A stretch of 64,000 bases of DNA from Chryseobacterium sp. StRB126. Lineage in GTDB: Bacteria; Bacteroidota; Bacteroidia; Flavobacteriales; Weeksellaceae. Positions 1 through 8,736 of the stretch are shown here, one piece after another. Every line of letters starts with the position of its first letter. Within the stretch, counting starts at the first letter, position 1. Below the pieces are notes generated by a model, which searched no databases, was not told the origin of the DNA, and saw nothing but the letters and a program-made list of their open reading frames with translations. Position numbers and translations under genes: made by a program. The DNA is taken from contig NZ_AP014624.1 of the NCBI RefSeq assembly GCF_000829375.1, positions 1,984,001 through 2,048,000 of the forward strand. The letters run 5' to 3'.

Positions 1-551
1 ACATTCAGTGCAAAACCATGTAACGTTACCCATCGGGAAGCTTTTACTCCCATTGCACAGATCTTTCTGGCATAAGGTTTCCCAACATCCAGCCATACAC
101 CGGTTTCTCCCTGGGAGCGTTCGCCTTTAAGCCCATATTCACCAATAGTTCTGATGATAACTTCTTCAAGATTTCTCATATATAAATGAATATCTGTAAA
201 GAAATTTTCAAGATCCAGAACTGGATACCCTACAATCTGGCCATAACCATGATAGGTGATGTCTCCGCCACGGTTGGTTTTTACGTACGTAGCTTCTATT
301 TCCTTCAGTTTATCAATTCCGGCCAGCATATTTTCTTCGTGTCCACTTTTTCCTAAGGTATATACATGAGGATGCTCTACAAAAAGAAGGTGGTTCGGAG
401 TAGTGATATGCTGTTCTGCGGGCAGGTCACGGTTCTTTATTTTAGTTTCAATAATATCTTTCATCAGTTTTTCCTGATAATCCCAAGCGGGCTGATATTC
501 TTTAACTCCTAAATCTTCAAATTCTACTGCTTTATTTTGATTTGTATTCAT
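1..551 (-). CDS. lipB: Octanoyltransferase LipB (partial, 3' end cut by window edge)
   Basis: Transfers octanoyl groups from acyl carrier protein to lipoate-dependent proteins, the first step of lipoate synthesis in the cytoplasm. About 183 residues are visible from the ATG at 551. The signature RGGDITYHGYGQIVGYPVLD lies near residues 95-115, and the region with the catalytic Lys (ARKICAMGVKASRWVTLHG) sits close to the window edge. The C-terminus, including the usual catalytic Cys region, is outside or at the very edge. It lies 31 bp downstream of trpA on the same strand but has no functional tie to tryptophan synthesis that I can see. Confidence 0.93.
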   Translation of the reverse strand, partial: MNTNQNKAVEFEDLGVKEYQPAWDYQEKLMKDIIETKIKNRDLPAEQHITTPNHLLFVEHPHVYTLGKSGHEENMLAGIDKLKEIEATYVKTNRGGDITYHGYGQIVGYPVLDLENFFTDIHLYMRNLEEVIIRTIGEYGLKGERSQGETGVWLDVGKPYARKICAMGVKASRWVTLHGFALN

Positions 552-582
552 TTCAATTTTTGATATACAAATTTAGTGAATT

Positions 583-1317
583 TTAAGCTTTTATGGAATG
601 GATAAAATCTATGGCATTTTTCTTCCAATCTTTATCCTGAAGCAAAACATTCACAAAGGCTGTTCCGATAATTCCTCCATCTGCTTTCTCCGTTACATTT
701 TCAAAATCTGCCTTTGATTTTATTCCGAAACCGATCATTACAGGATTTTTAAGAGGAAGATCAGCTAATCGCGTCAGGTAGTTTTCATTCTTTAAAACAG
801 TATTTTCGTTTCCGGTAGTGGAAGATGAGCTTACTGCATACAGGAATCCTGAACTTAATGAATCTAAATACTGTATTCTTTCATCTGATGTTTCCGGAGT
901 CACCAGAAATGTGAAATTAAGGTTGTACTTTTTCAGAATGTGCTGATAATTTTTCTCAAATTCGATGGGTGGAAGATCGGGAAGAATAAGCCCTGAAACT
1001 CCACTTTCCGAACATTCTTTACAGAATTTTTCAAAACCAAAGCTCAATACGGGATTGATGTATCCCATTAAAATTACTGGGACTTTTATTTCATTTTTTA
1101 TGGTTTTTAACTGGGAAAAAAGTTTTTCGATAGTCATTCCATTTTGAAGGGCCAGTTCATGGGCTTTTTGAATCACAGGTCCGTCTGCTACGGGATCAGA
1201 ATAAGGCATTCCAATTTCAATCATGTCTGCTCCGGAATCCTGAATCAGTTGTATAATATCTGCAGTATCTTCCAGTTGCGGAATCCCTGCGGTGAAGTAT
1301 ATATTTAGTTTCTTCAT
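583..1317 (-). CDS. trpA: Tryptophan synthase alpha subunit
   Basis: Cleaves indole-3-glycerol phosphate to indole, which is channelled to TrpB. I start it at the ATG at 1317 (244 aa). A longer frame back to 1425 would overlap trpB and adds a non-homologous N-terminus. The start MKKLNIYFTAGIPQLEDT is typical for short-headed bacterial TrpA. The catalytic Glu is in DMIEIGMPYSDPVADGP (E34 by my numbering) and the catalytic Asp (D45) in the same segment. The phosphate-binding GFGIKSKADFE is near the C-terminus. It is the last trp gene of the operon, 61 bp after trpB. Confidence 0.96.
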   Translation of the reverse strand: MKKLNIYFTAGIPQLEDTADIIQLIQDSGADMIEIGMPYSDPVADGPVIQKAHELALQNGMTIEKLFSQLKTIKNEIKVPVILMGYINPVLSFGFEKFCKECSESGVSGLILPDLPPIEFEKNYQHILKKYNLNFTFLVTPETSDERIQYLDSLSSGFLYAVSSSSTTGNENTVLKNENYLTRLADLPLKNPVMIGFGIKSKADFENVTEKADGGIIGTAFVNVLLQDKDWKKNAIDFIHSIKA

Positions 1318-1378
1318 TTCTTTATAGTATAATATATAATGTACAATGTTGTACAAATAGAATAATAAATTAGATCGG

Positions 1379-2557
1379 TTATAAATTTTTAAGATATGTT
1401 TCCATATCCTTATCTCCACGGCCACTCAGGCAGATGACAACGATATCATCTTCTTTGAATTTCTTCTTGTCTAAAACAGCAAGAGCGTGAGAACTTTCTA
1501 AAGCAGGGATAATTCCTTCAAGTTGGGTTAGTTCAAAAGCACATTTCAGAGCTTCATCATCATTGATGCTGAAAAAATCAGCTCTTTTTTCTTTAAATAA
1601 GTTGGCATGGAAAGGTCCTATTCCTGGATAATCAAGGCCTGCAGAGATGGAATGAGGTTCAATAACCTGCCCATCTTCAGTTTGCATGACAAGGCTTTTG
1701 CTTCCATGAAGTACTCCAAGGGTTCCTAAGAATGTGGTAGCAGCAGATTTCCCTGAGTCAACTCCAAGGCCTCCGGCTTCAGCAGCAATGATTTTTACTT
1801 CTTTTTCGTCTACAAAATGGTAAAATGTTCCGGCAGCATTACTTCCGCCCCCTACACAGGCAATCACATAATCAGGATTTTCTCTTCCGATTTTCTCTTT
1901 AAGCTGTTCCTTGATTTCTTTTGAAATGATACTTTGAAATCTTGCCACAAGATCTGGGAAAGGGTGGGGCCCAACCACACTACCAATCACATAATGAGTA
2001 GTGACAGGGTTGTTGATCCAATCTCTTAAGGCTTCATTTACAGCATCCTTCAGGGTTTTTGATCCTGAAGTGGCAGCGATAACTTCTGCACCTAACATTT
2101 TCATTCGGGCCACATTCGGGGCTTGCCTCTGAATATCAATTTCACCCATATAAACAATACATTCAAGACCAAGCAATGCACATGCGGTTGCAGTTGCTAC
2201 ACCATGCTGTCCTGCTCCGGTTTCTGCAATAATTCTTGTTTTTCCAAGACGTTTTGCCAAAAGAACCTGCCCTAATGCATTATTGATTTTATGAGCCCCG
2301 GTATGGTTAAGATCTTCTCGTTTTAAGTAGATCCGGGTATTGTATTTTTTACTTAAATTTTTAGCAAAATATAGGGGTGTTGCTCTGCCTACATAATTTG
2401 TAAGCAGATCCTGATATTCATTCTGAAAGTCTTCGGATTCAATGATTTCAAGATAGTTCTTTTGCAGTTCTTCTACATTCGGATAAAGCATTTCTGGGAT
2501 AAAAGCTCCTCCAAATTCTCCATAATATCCGTGTTCATCAGGGTTTTTATAATTCAT
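1379..2557 (-). CDS. trpB: Tryptophan synthase beta subunit
   Basis: PLP enzyme that condenses indole with serine to make tryptophan. At 392 aa it has the normal TrpB1 length. The PLP lysine is K90 in [13 protein letters not shown], and the Gly-rich phosphate loop is [12 protein letters not shown]. The N-terminus [15 protein letters not shown] is the TrpB hallmark. The gene begins 4 bp after the acetyltransferase stop, so that foreign-looking gene is translated within the same operon. Confidence 0.97.
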   Translation of the reverse strand: MNYKNPDEHGYYGEFGGAFIPEMLYPNVEELQKNYLEIIESEDFQNEYQDLLTNYVGRATPLYFAKNLSKKYNTRIYLKREDLNHTGAHKINNALGQVLLAKRLGKTRIIAETGAGQHGVATATACALLGLECIVYMGEIDIQRQAPNVARMKMLGAEVIAATSGSKTLKDAVNEALRDWINNPVTTHYVIGSVVGPHPFPDLVARFQSIISKEIKEQLKEKIGRENPDYVIACVGGGSNAAGTFYHFVDEKEVKIIAAEAGGLGVDSGKSAATTFLGTLGVLHGSKSLVMQTEDGQVIEPHSISAGLDYPGIGPFHANLFKEKRADFFSINDDEALKCAFELTQLEGIIPALESSHALAVLDKKKFKEDDIVVICLSGRGDKDMETYLKNL

Positions 2558-2561
2558 TTCT

Positions 2562-3107
2562 TTATTCTTTAGTAATTAAATAAGCGTTATGTTGTGTACT
2601 CAATCTACTGAGCTCTTCTTTTTCTTTTTGGGAAATATTAAAAATTAAAATATCATCATCTTCCGAATTGATCCATTCAGAATCTGTATGTTCCTTAATA
2701 GCCTTTGCTTTGTTATACAGAATTTCAATATTGCACTTTTCATAAAACGGACGAAGATCGGCGTGGCAGAAACCAATCGTTTCCAAATTTCTTTGGGTCA
2801 CATTTTCTTTAAACTTCTGCACTAATATTGCTCCATATCCTTTTTTCTTATGAGCAGCAACCAGTCCTACAGTTTCTGCAAAGGCATATTGATTTCCGGA
2901 AATCTCCAGTACAAAATCAAAATTGAGACGGAGCACTGCCAGAATCTCTGATTGCGAATCCAACAGAAAATGAAACTCCGAATCTTTAAAAAAGGTGCGG
3001 AAATAAGACGGTTTCATGGTGTTCCATACAGAAACATCCCAGAGTTTTAGGATATGTTCAATATCGTTGTCTGTTAATTCATTAATTTGTTTAATCTGGT
3101 ATTTCAT
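2562..3107 (-). CDS. GNAT-like acetyltransferase inside the trp operon
   Basis: A 181-aa protein with a GNAT fold pattern: a short beta strand AVLRLNFDF, then [20 protein letters not shown] (about residues 78-98), which matches the acetyl-CoA pyrophosphate loop (Q/RxxGxG/A, here KKKGYG), and a late FYEKCNIE motif. The substrate is unknown. It lies between the RAYT element and trpB, 4 bp from trpB, and is not part of standard trp operons. It may be a passenger or a local addition. Family call is fairly safe; function is open. Confidence 0.7.
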   Translation of the reverse strand: MKYQIKQINELTDNDIEHILKLWDVSVWNTMKPSYFRTFFKDSEFHFLLDSQSEILAVLRLNFDFVLEISGNQYAFAETVGLVAAHKKKGYGAILVQKFKENVTQRNLETIGFCHADLRPFYEKCNIEILYNKAKAIKEHTDSEWINSEDDDILIFNISQKEKEELSRLSTQHNAYLITKE

Positions 3108-3136
3108 GAGTTTTTAATAATAATCAAATTAATAAA

Positions 3137-3160
3137 GAGTCCCAACGGGACGATTTAACC
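3137..3160. repeat. Left inverted REP-like repeat of the RAYT element
   Basis: 24 bp, the exact reverse complement of 3740-3763. It contains the hairpin GTCCC-AAC-GGGAC. It lies between the acetyltransferase start (3107) and the transposase end. Confidence 0.85.
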
Positions 3161-3198
3161 ATAGCAAAGGATGAAATCCTTAGCTATAATCATTGTAT

Positions 3199-3651
3199 CT
3201 AATCCCACAAAAAATTTTCATCATATTCCATTTTATGTTTTTCCAGTATTTCAATAAATTCATTTTTAAAATCCTGTTTTTGATGATGTCGGCGTTGATT
3301 TTTAATATATTTTGCCACAATAGGAACATTTTTTTCACCCACCGAAAATGCACCGTAACCATCCTGCCAAAAGAAATTCTTGTATTTCTTGCCTTTTGTT
3401 TTGATCCATTTTGAAGAATGCGCCTTTATCTCCTGAACCAACTTCATTAATGCAATCTTCCTGGACAATCTACAAAGAATATGGATATGATTATCTGTTC
3501 CTCCAATCTGTAATGCATAACTTTCAAAATCTTTACATAATATGGCGATGTAGGCATACAATTCTTTTTCTATGTTTTCATCTATAAAATCGTTCCTGTA
3601 TTTTGTACTGAATACAATATGGACGTAATTTTTGACTAATGATTGTGGCAT
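3199..3651 (-). CDS. REP-associated tyrosine transposase (IS200/IS605 TnpA-like)
   Basis: A 150-aa Y1 HUH single-strand transposase. The HUH pair is visible as HIH in GGTDNHIHILC (about residue 55), and the catalytic Tyr is likely the one in IVAKYIKNQRRHHQ (about residue 117). The start KNYVHIVFSTKYRNDFI is typical of the family. Length is normal and the frame is intact, so it could be active. The close inverted REP-like repeats on both sides favour a RAYT over a mobile IS200 copy. Confidence 0.88.
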   Translation of the reverse strand: MPQSLVKNYVHIVFSTKYRNDFIDENIEKELYAYIAILCKDFESYALQIGGTDNHIHILCRLSRKIALMKLVQEIKAHSSKWIKTKGKKYKNFFWQDGYGAFSVGEKNVPIVAKYIKNQRRHHQKQDFKNEFIEILEKHKMEYDENFLWD

Positions 3652-3739
3652 TTGTGTGTTTTTTTTGGTGGTTGATATTAATATGTTGTCATAATTGTGT
3701 TTGTTATTAATATTAATTGGAATGCTTCTTCCAATTCTG

Positions 3740-3763
3740 GGTTAAATCGTCCCGTTGGGACTC
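3740..3763. repeat. Right inverted REP-like repeat, overlapping the trpF stop
   Basis: 24 bp matching 3137-3160 in reverse complement. Read on the minus strand it supplies the last codons (…SPNGTI) and the TAA stop of the trpF frame. Confidence 0.85.
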
Positions 3764-4449
3764 ATTGGAATATGAATTTTAAATTTTTTAATTTTATCTA
3801 TATTTTTATCACCCGGAGCTGTTTCAAATTTTGAATTAATATCAAAGGCGAAAGGTTTCTGCTTCAATCCTTCAATATTTTTGATGTTTTCTTCTGAAAT
3901 GCCGCCACTTAAAAAATAGGGTAACGGGATTTCAAACTCATTTAATAGATTCCATTCAAACTGCTGACCTGTTCCTCCAAATGCCTTGCTGTCTGTATCA
4001 AACAGGTAGTAGGAAATGGGTTGTAGGTTCTGAACTTCAAGGTTGTTGCTGAAAGTCTGTGTTATTTTCCTTTGATTCTCAGAGTGGATATTTCCGATTC
4101 TTATCACCTTGATTATTTTGATATCAGGGCTTAGTTGTTTCTTTAATTCAATAATTAGATTATCATCTTCATCGCCATGTAGCTGGATCAGGTTAAGTTT
4201 TGCTTCTTCAGCAATTTCAACAATGGTTTCAATTTTTTCATTGACAAAAACCCCAACTTTTCCCTGATGATTAATCTGTGCAATATCTTTCAGATCCAAA
4301 TGGTTCAGAACATATCTCGGTGATTTTTTATAGAAAATGAATCCTAAAAAATCTATATTCATGGCGATTAATTCCTGAATCTGATCTGGCTTTGTCAGGC
4401 CACAGACTTTGAGCACAGATGAGATATTAGTGGTTGCTTGCTGATTCAT
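3742..4449 (-). CDS. trpF: Phosphoribosylanthranilate isomerase, C-terminus altered by a REP repeat
   Basis: Amadori isomerase of tryptophan synthesis, a TIM barrel. The catalytic Cys is C16 in LKVCGLTKPDQ; the phosphate-binding end has FLSGGISEENI, and the catalytic Asp is in FAFDINSKFETAPG. At 235 aa it is slightly long. The last residues (SPNGTI) and the stop codon are encoded by the right REP repeat of the RAYT element, so the native C-terminus has been replaced or extended. All catalytic parts precede this, so activity is expected to be kept. trpC ends 58 bp upstream. Confidence 0.93.
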   Translation of the reverse strand: MNQQATTNISSVLKVCGLTKPDQIQELIAMNIDFLGFIFYKKSPRYVLNHLDLKDIAQINHQGKVGVFVNEKIETIVEIAEEAKLNLIQLHGDEDDNLIIELKKQLSPDIKIIKVIRIGNIHSENQRKITQTFSNNLEVQNLQPISYYLFDTDSKAFGGTGQQFEWNLLNEFEIPLPYFLSGGISEENIKNIEGLKQKPFAFDINSKFETAPGDKNIDKIKKFKIHIPMSPNGTI

Positions 4450-4507
4450 AGGAGTTGATTGAGAAGTAACAATATAGATTTTTAATAATATTGAGAAATA
4501 TTTCTTT

Positions 4508-5281
4508 TCAAATTAACAAAGAAAACTCTTTAAATGCTTTTGCAGGATCTGTATTCCTCATGAAATATTCTCCCATCAGGAAGCCATCAAATCCTTTTTC
4601 CTTTAAAAATTTAAAATCTTCAAGACTATAAATCCCGCTTTCTGCAACAGATAGAGTATCTTTTGGCAACTGATCTTTCAACTGTACGGAATGCTGTAAA
4701 TCAACCTTAAAATCCTTCAGGTTTCTGTTATTAATTCCCACCAAGTCAATATTAGAATTAAAATGCTTTAGTTCTTCTTCGGTATGAATTTCCAATAAAA
4801 CTTCCAGATCCAGTTCGTGAGCCAGTTCTGTAAACTCCTGAACCTGATGGGGTGAAAGACACGAAGCAATCAGTAGGATAACATCGGCTCCCATGCTTTT
4901 CGCTTCATAAAACTGATATTCATCAATCATAAAGTCTTTTCGCAGAATAGGAATGTTGATGTGTTTTCTTACATTCAGAATATCCTCGAAACTTCCGCCG
5001 AAAAAATCTTTATCTGTAAGAATGGAAATTCCACTGGCTCCAAAACTTTCATAAGCAGAAGTAACATTCAAAGGCTGAACACTATTATTAATGATTCCCT
5101 TAGATGGAGATTGCCTTTTAAACTCAGCAATAATTCCACTTTTGTTTTTAATAGACTCTTTCAATGAAGAACTTTTTCTTTCGAAAAAGTCTGAGCTTTT
5201 TAACTGATCGATGGAAATGGATGCTTTTGAAAGGGCAACTTCTTCTTTTTTTCTTTCAATAATTTTATCTAGTATGGTCAT
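4508..5281 (-). CDS. trpC: Indole-3-glycerol phosphate synthase
   Basis: Closes the indole ring from carboxyphenylribulosamine phosphate. 257 aa, stand-alone (not fused to TrpF). Key segments are present: the N-terminal FKRQSPSKG with the phosphate/substrate Lys, ILRKDFMIDEYQ with the catalytic Lys, LLEIHTEEEL with the Glu, GINNRNL, and VAESGI. It lies 45 bp after trpD in the operon. Confidence 0.97.
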   Translation of the reverse strand: MTILDKIIERKKEEVALSKASISIDQLKSSDFFERKSSSLKESIKNKSGIIAEFKRQSPSKGIINNSVQPLNVTSAYESFGASGISILTDKDFFGGSFEDILNVRKHINIPILRKDFMIDEYQFYEAKSMGADVILLIASCLSPHQVQEFTELAHELDLEVLLEIHTEEELKHFNSNIDLVGINNRNLKDFKVDLQHSVQLKDQLPKDTLSVAESGIYSLEDFKFLKEKGFDGFLMGEYFMRNTDPAKAFKEFSLLI

Positions 5282-5326
5282 GCGTTAAGATTAGCAATTA
5301 GAATTTTGTGAGATAACTTTCAATTC

Positions 5327-6364
5327 TTAATTAATTAAAAGGTCAAATGTTTTTAATGCTTTCCCGCTTTCTAAGCTTTCCTGCGCCAATAATAAGCAAT
5401 CATCATATGTTCCGAATTTGTGAGTATGGTAAAGGGCTACAGATGCATTGGCCAATACTACTGAGTTTTGCTGTTCGGTTCCTTTTCCTTCCAGAATATT
5501 CATAAAGATTTTTGCAGTTTCTTTGGTTGTATTTCCTGCTTTAATGTCTTCTAAGGTTACAGGGTTGAAGCCTAAATCTTCTGCAGAATAAATTTCCTCT
5601 CCTTTTTTAGTAATAATTTTGCTGTCATGGGTGAGACTGATCTCATCATAACCATCCAATCCGTGTACTAAAATAAACTCCTGTTCCTCTTTCTGCAAAA
5701 GATATTGATAGATTCTTGCAATTTCTAAATTATATACTCCAATCATGGAATATTGAGGTTTTGCAGGATTAACCAAAGGTCCAAGAAGATTAAAGAAGGT
5801 TCTTAATCCCAGCGATTTTCTCAATAAACCAACAGATTGAAGAGCAGGGTGGAAATAAGGGGCGTGTAAAAAGCAAATATTAGCTCTTTCAAGATCTTCA
5901 TTCAGTTGTTCTGAATTGTTCTTGAACTGATACCCCAATTCTTCCAATACATTGGATGAACCTGTAGTGGTTGAAGCCCCATAATTTCCATGTTTTGTTA
6001 CCTTCTGCCCGGCTCCGGCCACCACAAAGCTGGCCAATGTTGATATATTGATTGTGTTTTTTCCGTCACCTCCTGTTCCTACAATATCAATAGCATCACT
6101 GGCATTCATATTTACAGGAACAGCCATCTGCAAGAGTGCTTCTCTAAAACCTTCCAGCTCTTTCAAGGTGATATTTCGCATTAGGAAAACACTGATGAAA
6201 GCTGTTACTTCTGCTGCATTAAACTTATTCTGTGCAATTTCAATCATCATAGCCTTTGCCTCAGACTTTGACAAAGTATTGTGATTGAACATATATTGCA
6301 AAATTTCTTTCATTTGAGGAGTTTTTATAGTTGTGGGATGTTGTGTTGTTGTTTTCATTTTCAT
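5327..6364 (-). CDS. trpD: Anthranilate phosphoribosyltransferase
   Basis: Joins anthranilate to PRPP. The PRPP-binding loop is GTGGDGKNTINISTLAS, followed by KHGNYGASTTTGSS, the anthranilate site. The track start gives 345 aa with a Thr/Gln-rich head. The ATG at 6313 (MKEILQYMFNHN, 328 aa) fits the family better, so the first 17 residues are doubtful. It is 48 bp after trpG. Confidence 0.96.
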   Translation of the reverse strand: MKMKTTTQHPTTIKTPQMKEILQYMFNHNTLSKSEAKAMMIEIAQNKFNAAEVTAFISVFLMRNITLKELEGFREALLQMAVPVNMNASDAIDIVGTGGDGKNTINISTLASFVVAGAGQKVTKHGNYGASTTTGSSNVLEELGYQFKNNSEQLNEDLERANICFLHAPYFHPALQSVGLLRKSLGLRTFFNLLGPLVNPAKPQYSMIGVYNLEIARIYQYLLQKEEQEFILVHGLDGYDEISLTHDSKIITKKGEEIYSAEDLGFNPVTLEDIKAGNTTKETAKIFMNILEGKGTEQQNSVVLANASVALYHTHKFGTYDDCLLLAQESLESGKALKTFDLLIN

Positions 6365-6412
6365 ATTGGGCTTACTTCATTAAATGATAATCACCTGTTT
6401 TTAAATTGATTT

Positions 6413-7015
6413 TTATTGATTTAAAAAGTTTCGGATAATGACTTCTCCATCAGGAGTTAAAATACTTTCAGGATGAAACTGTACTCCGTGAACATCATAG
6501 ATTTTGTGCTGAAGGGCCATAATCATCCCATCTTTATCAACTGCTGTAACCTCTAACTCGTCAGGGAAATTGTCAGGATTAACAGCCCAGCTGTGGTATC
6601 TTCCTACTTCAAGTCCTGATGCTAAATCTTTGAAAAGTTTAGTATCTTCCTTTACCAATTCTGTAGTAGTAGCCACTCCATGGAAGATTTCAGAAAGATT
6701 GATGAGGCTTCCGCCAAAAGCTTCTGCAATAGCTTGCTGTCCTAAACAAACTCCCAAAATACTTTTAGTAGGCGCATATTCTTTAATCAACTCTAATAAA
6801 ATTCCAGCTTCTTCCGGAATTCCCGGACCTGGAGAAAGGATGATCTTATCGTATTGTCCAACTTCTTCCAAGGTAATCTGATCGTTTCTTACCACATCCA
6901 CTTTCTGATTCAGAATTCTTTCGATGATCTGTACAAGGTTGTAAGTGAAGCTGTCATAGTTATCAAAAACGAGAACTTTTACCGGTGATTGTTGAGCGTT
7001 TATATTGTTGTTCAT
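6413..7015 (-). CDS. trpG: Anthranilate synthase glutamine amidotransferase subunit
   Basis: Class I glutaminase that feeds ammonia to TrpE. The catalytic nucleophile is C90 in GVCLGQQAIAEAFGG; the other triad members are H181 and E183 in VQFHPES. The oxyanion motif SPGPGIPEEAG is near residue 61. At 200 aa it is a single-domain TrpG. The sequence alone cannot exclude dual use in aminodeoxychorismate (folate) synthesis, but its place between trpE and trpD makes the trp role clear. Confidence 0.96.
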   Translation of the reverse strand: MNNNINAQQSPVKVLVFDNYDSFTYNLVQIIERILNQKVDVVRNDQITLEEVGQYDKIILSPGPGIPEEAGILLELIKEYAPTKSILGVCLGQQAIAEAFGGSLINLSEIFHGVATTTELVKEDTKLFKDLASGLEVGRYHSWAVNPDNFPDELEVTAVDKDGMIMALQHKIYDVHGVQFHPESILTPDGEVIIRNFLNQ

Positions 7016-7060
7016 TTCTTTTTTGTTGTAGGGTTAATGGGTGAAGAATGGATGAAGTTT

Positions 7061-8485
7061 TTAATTTTCTACTATTTTTTCTGCTTTCTCCACTGCTTTT
7101 TTCAGAGCATTTAATTTGTTATTCACTTCCTGTAGCTCATTTTCAGGGACAGATTTTGCAACAAGGCCAGCTCCTGCCTGATAATACAATGTATTGTTTT
7201 TGCTTAAAAAGGTTCTGATCATAATGGCCTGATTACAGGTTCCGTTTAAACCTACTATACCAATACATCCTCCATAATATCCACGGGAATCTTTTTCATA
7301 TTGATTGATAAGTTGAAGGGCTTTATGTTTAGGGGCTCCGCTTAAAGTTCCCTGAGGGAAAGTAGCAGAGATCATGTCTAGAGGATTGATCTGTTCCGGA
7401 AGATCAGCCGTTACCTCGCTTACCATATGAATTACATGAGAGAAAAGCTGAATTTCTTTTAGTTTGGTAACCGTTACATTTTTACCTAATTTCCCAAGAT
7501 CATTACGGGCAAGGTCTACCAGCATGGTATGCTCTGCATTTTCTTTAGGATCATTTTTTAATACTTCAATTGCCTTAAGGTCAGCTTCAAGATTCCCTGT
7601 TCTTTTAGAAGTTCCTGCAATAGGGTGGATGATCGCTTTGTTATCTTTGATGATTAACTGGCTTTCAGGGCTTGATCCAAACAGTTTGTAGTTTCCATAA
7701 TCAAAATAAAACAGGTATGGAGAAGGGTTAATATTTCTCAAAGCACGGTACACATTAAACTCATCTCCTTTGAACTTCTGTTCAAATCTTCTGCTCAGTA
7801 CCAATTGGAATACATCACCTCTCATACAATGTCTCTGTGCTGTTTTTACCAGTTCGATATAATCTTCATCAGTAAGATTGGAAGTCTCCTGGCCATTTTT
7901 TTCAAATGGATATACCGGAGTATTTTGGTTTTTAATGAGGTTTTCCAAAAGATGAATTTCAGATTTTACCCCTTCCATTTGGTTTTCAATAATATGCATT
8001 TCATCATTGAAGTGGTTAATGGCAATTACATATTGATACAATCTGTATCTGAGGATCGGAATTTCTACTTCCGGGCTTTGGGCTTTTAAATTGATGTTTT
8101 CAAAAAACTGGACCGCTTCAAAGCTTGTATATCCAAAAAGGCTTTGGGCAGTCTGTTCAATAGGATCATTGGTTTTTTCACAGTCAAAAACAGTACGGAA
8201 ATCTTCAAATATGTCTGTGATATTGCGTTCCATAATGAATTGCTTTGCAGGAGCGGAATCAGGGAATTTAATCTCAAATTCATTTAAGTTTTTTACTTCA
8301 ATTCCAGCGACAGCATTAATGGCTATAAAGGAGAAATTGTTATCAATACTTTTTGAATCAGAGCTTTCCAAAAGAATAGTATCCCTGAACTTATCTCTGA
8401 TTTTAAGATAAATATTCATTGGAGTATGAAGATCTCCAAGAGTTTTTTTCGAAACGGTTTTTATTTTGATTTTCTGTGTAAGCAT
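7061..8485 (-). CDS. trpE: Anthranilate synthase component I
   Basis: Converts chorismate to anthranilate with ammonia from TrpG. 474 aa. Near the N-terminus ILLESSDSK carries the LLES motif that binds feedback tryptophan, so the enzyme is probably inhibited by the end product. The catalytic domain shows PIAGTSKRTG, DLARNDLG, FPQGTLSGAPK and YYGGCIGIVG, all typical of chorismate-using enzymes. It is the first structural gene of the operon, placed behind an attenuator and a leader peptide. Confidence 0.97.
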   Translation of the reverse strand: MLTQKIKIKTVSKKTLGDLHTPMNIYLKIRDKFRDTILLESSDSKSIDNNFSFIAINAVAGIEVKNLNEFEIKFPDSAPAKQFIMERNITDIFEDFRTVFDCEKTNDPIEQTAQSLFGYTSFEAVQFFENINLKAQSPEVEIPILRYRLYQYVIAINHFNDEMHIIENQMEGVKSEIHLLENLIKNQNTPVYPFEKNGQETSNLTDEDYIELVKTAQRHCMRGDVFQLVLSRRFEQKFKGDEFNVYRALRNINPSPYLFYFDYGNYKLFGSSPESQLIIKDNKAIIHPIAGTSKRTGNLEADLKAIEVLKNDPKENAEHTMLVDLARNDLGKLGKNVTVTKLKEIQLFSHVIHMVSEVTADLPEQINPLDMISATFPQGTLSGAPKHKALQLINQYEKDSRGYYGGCIGIVGLNGTCNQAIMIRTFLSKNNTLYYQAGAGLVAKSVPENELQEVNNKLNALKKAVEKAEKIVEN

Positions 8486-8515
8486 CTGCTGTTTTATTTT
8501 TTAGATTTTAGGAAT

Positions 8516-8550
8516 AAAAAAAAGGCTTTAACGGAATCCGTCAAAGCCTT
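8516..8550 (-). terminator. trp operon attenuator (intrinsic terminator)
   Basis: On the minus strand a 13-bp stem (8538-8550 with 8522-8534, one G-U pair, ATT loop) is followed by a run of eight T. It sits between the Trp-rich leader peptide and trpE, the position expected of a transcription attenuator. I could not settle on a competing antiterminator structure by eye. Confidence 0.85.
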
Positions 8551-8581
8551 GTATATTGTTTTGTTTAAATCTGATGCTGGG

Positions 8582-8650
8582 TTAGCAACATGACAATACC
8601 TTCAGACCCGACGAAGAGTTTGAAAGCCACCACCAAATATTGTTGCTCAT
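8582..8650 (-). CDS. trpL: trp leader peptide
   Basis: A 22-codon frame, starting MSNNIWWWLSNSSS and ending LSCC, with three consecutive Trp codons at positions 6-8. It starts about 14 nt downstream of a TACATTTG promoter box and ends 32 nt before the attenuator stem. Ribosome stalling at the Trp codons when charged tRNA-Trp is scarce would favour read-through into trpE. The frame is below usual ORF-calling limits. The evidence is its position plus the Trp run, which is very unlikely by chance. Confidence 0.88.
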   Translation of the reverse strand: MSNNIWWWLSNSSSGLKVLSCC

Positions 8651-8663
8651 TGTAAACATGTGA

Positions 8664-8671
8664 CAAATGTA
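8664..8671 (-). promoter_or_regulatory. trp operon promoter, -7 box TACATTTG
   Basis: Perfect match to the Bacteroidota -7 consensus TAnnTTTG on the minus strand. A TTG at the expected -33 side lies about 15 nt upstream, closer than usual, so the -33 box is uncertain. Confidence 0.65.
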
Positions 8672-8736
8672 GAAATTTTTTTAATACAAAAAATAAAAAA
8701 TTCAAAAAAAATAAAAAACTTACTATTGAAACTGTT

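Larger units (their letters stand above)
3137..3763 (-). mobile_element. REP-flanked IS200-like (RAYT) element inserted between trpF and trpB
   Basis: A 627-bp unit bounded by a perfect 24-bp inverted repeat (3137-3160 and 3740-3763). Each repeat contains the small palindrome GTCCCAACGGGAC (5-bp arms, AAC loop). It encloses one IS200-like transposase gene. This layout, a Y1 transposase between inverted REP-like palindromes, is the classic RAYT/REPtron arrangement. The right repeat overlaps the end of trpF, so the element abuts or has altered that gene. No target duplication is obvious. Confidence 0.8.

Noticed and set aside
1318..1425. 36-codon N-terminal extension of trpA
   Set aside because: Overlaps trpB and lacks homology; the ATG at 1317 gives a standard TrpA start.
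3180..3362. 60-codon frame overlapping the RAYT transposase
   Set aside because: Out-of-frame shadow of the transposase gene.
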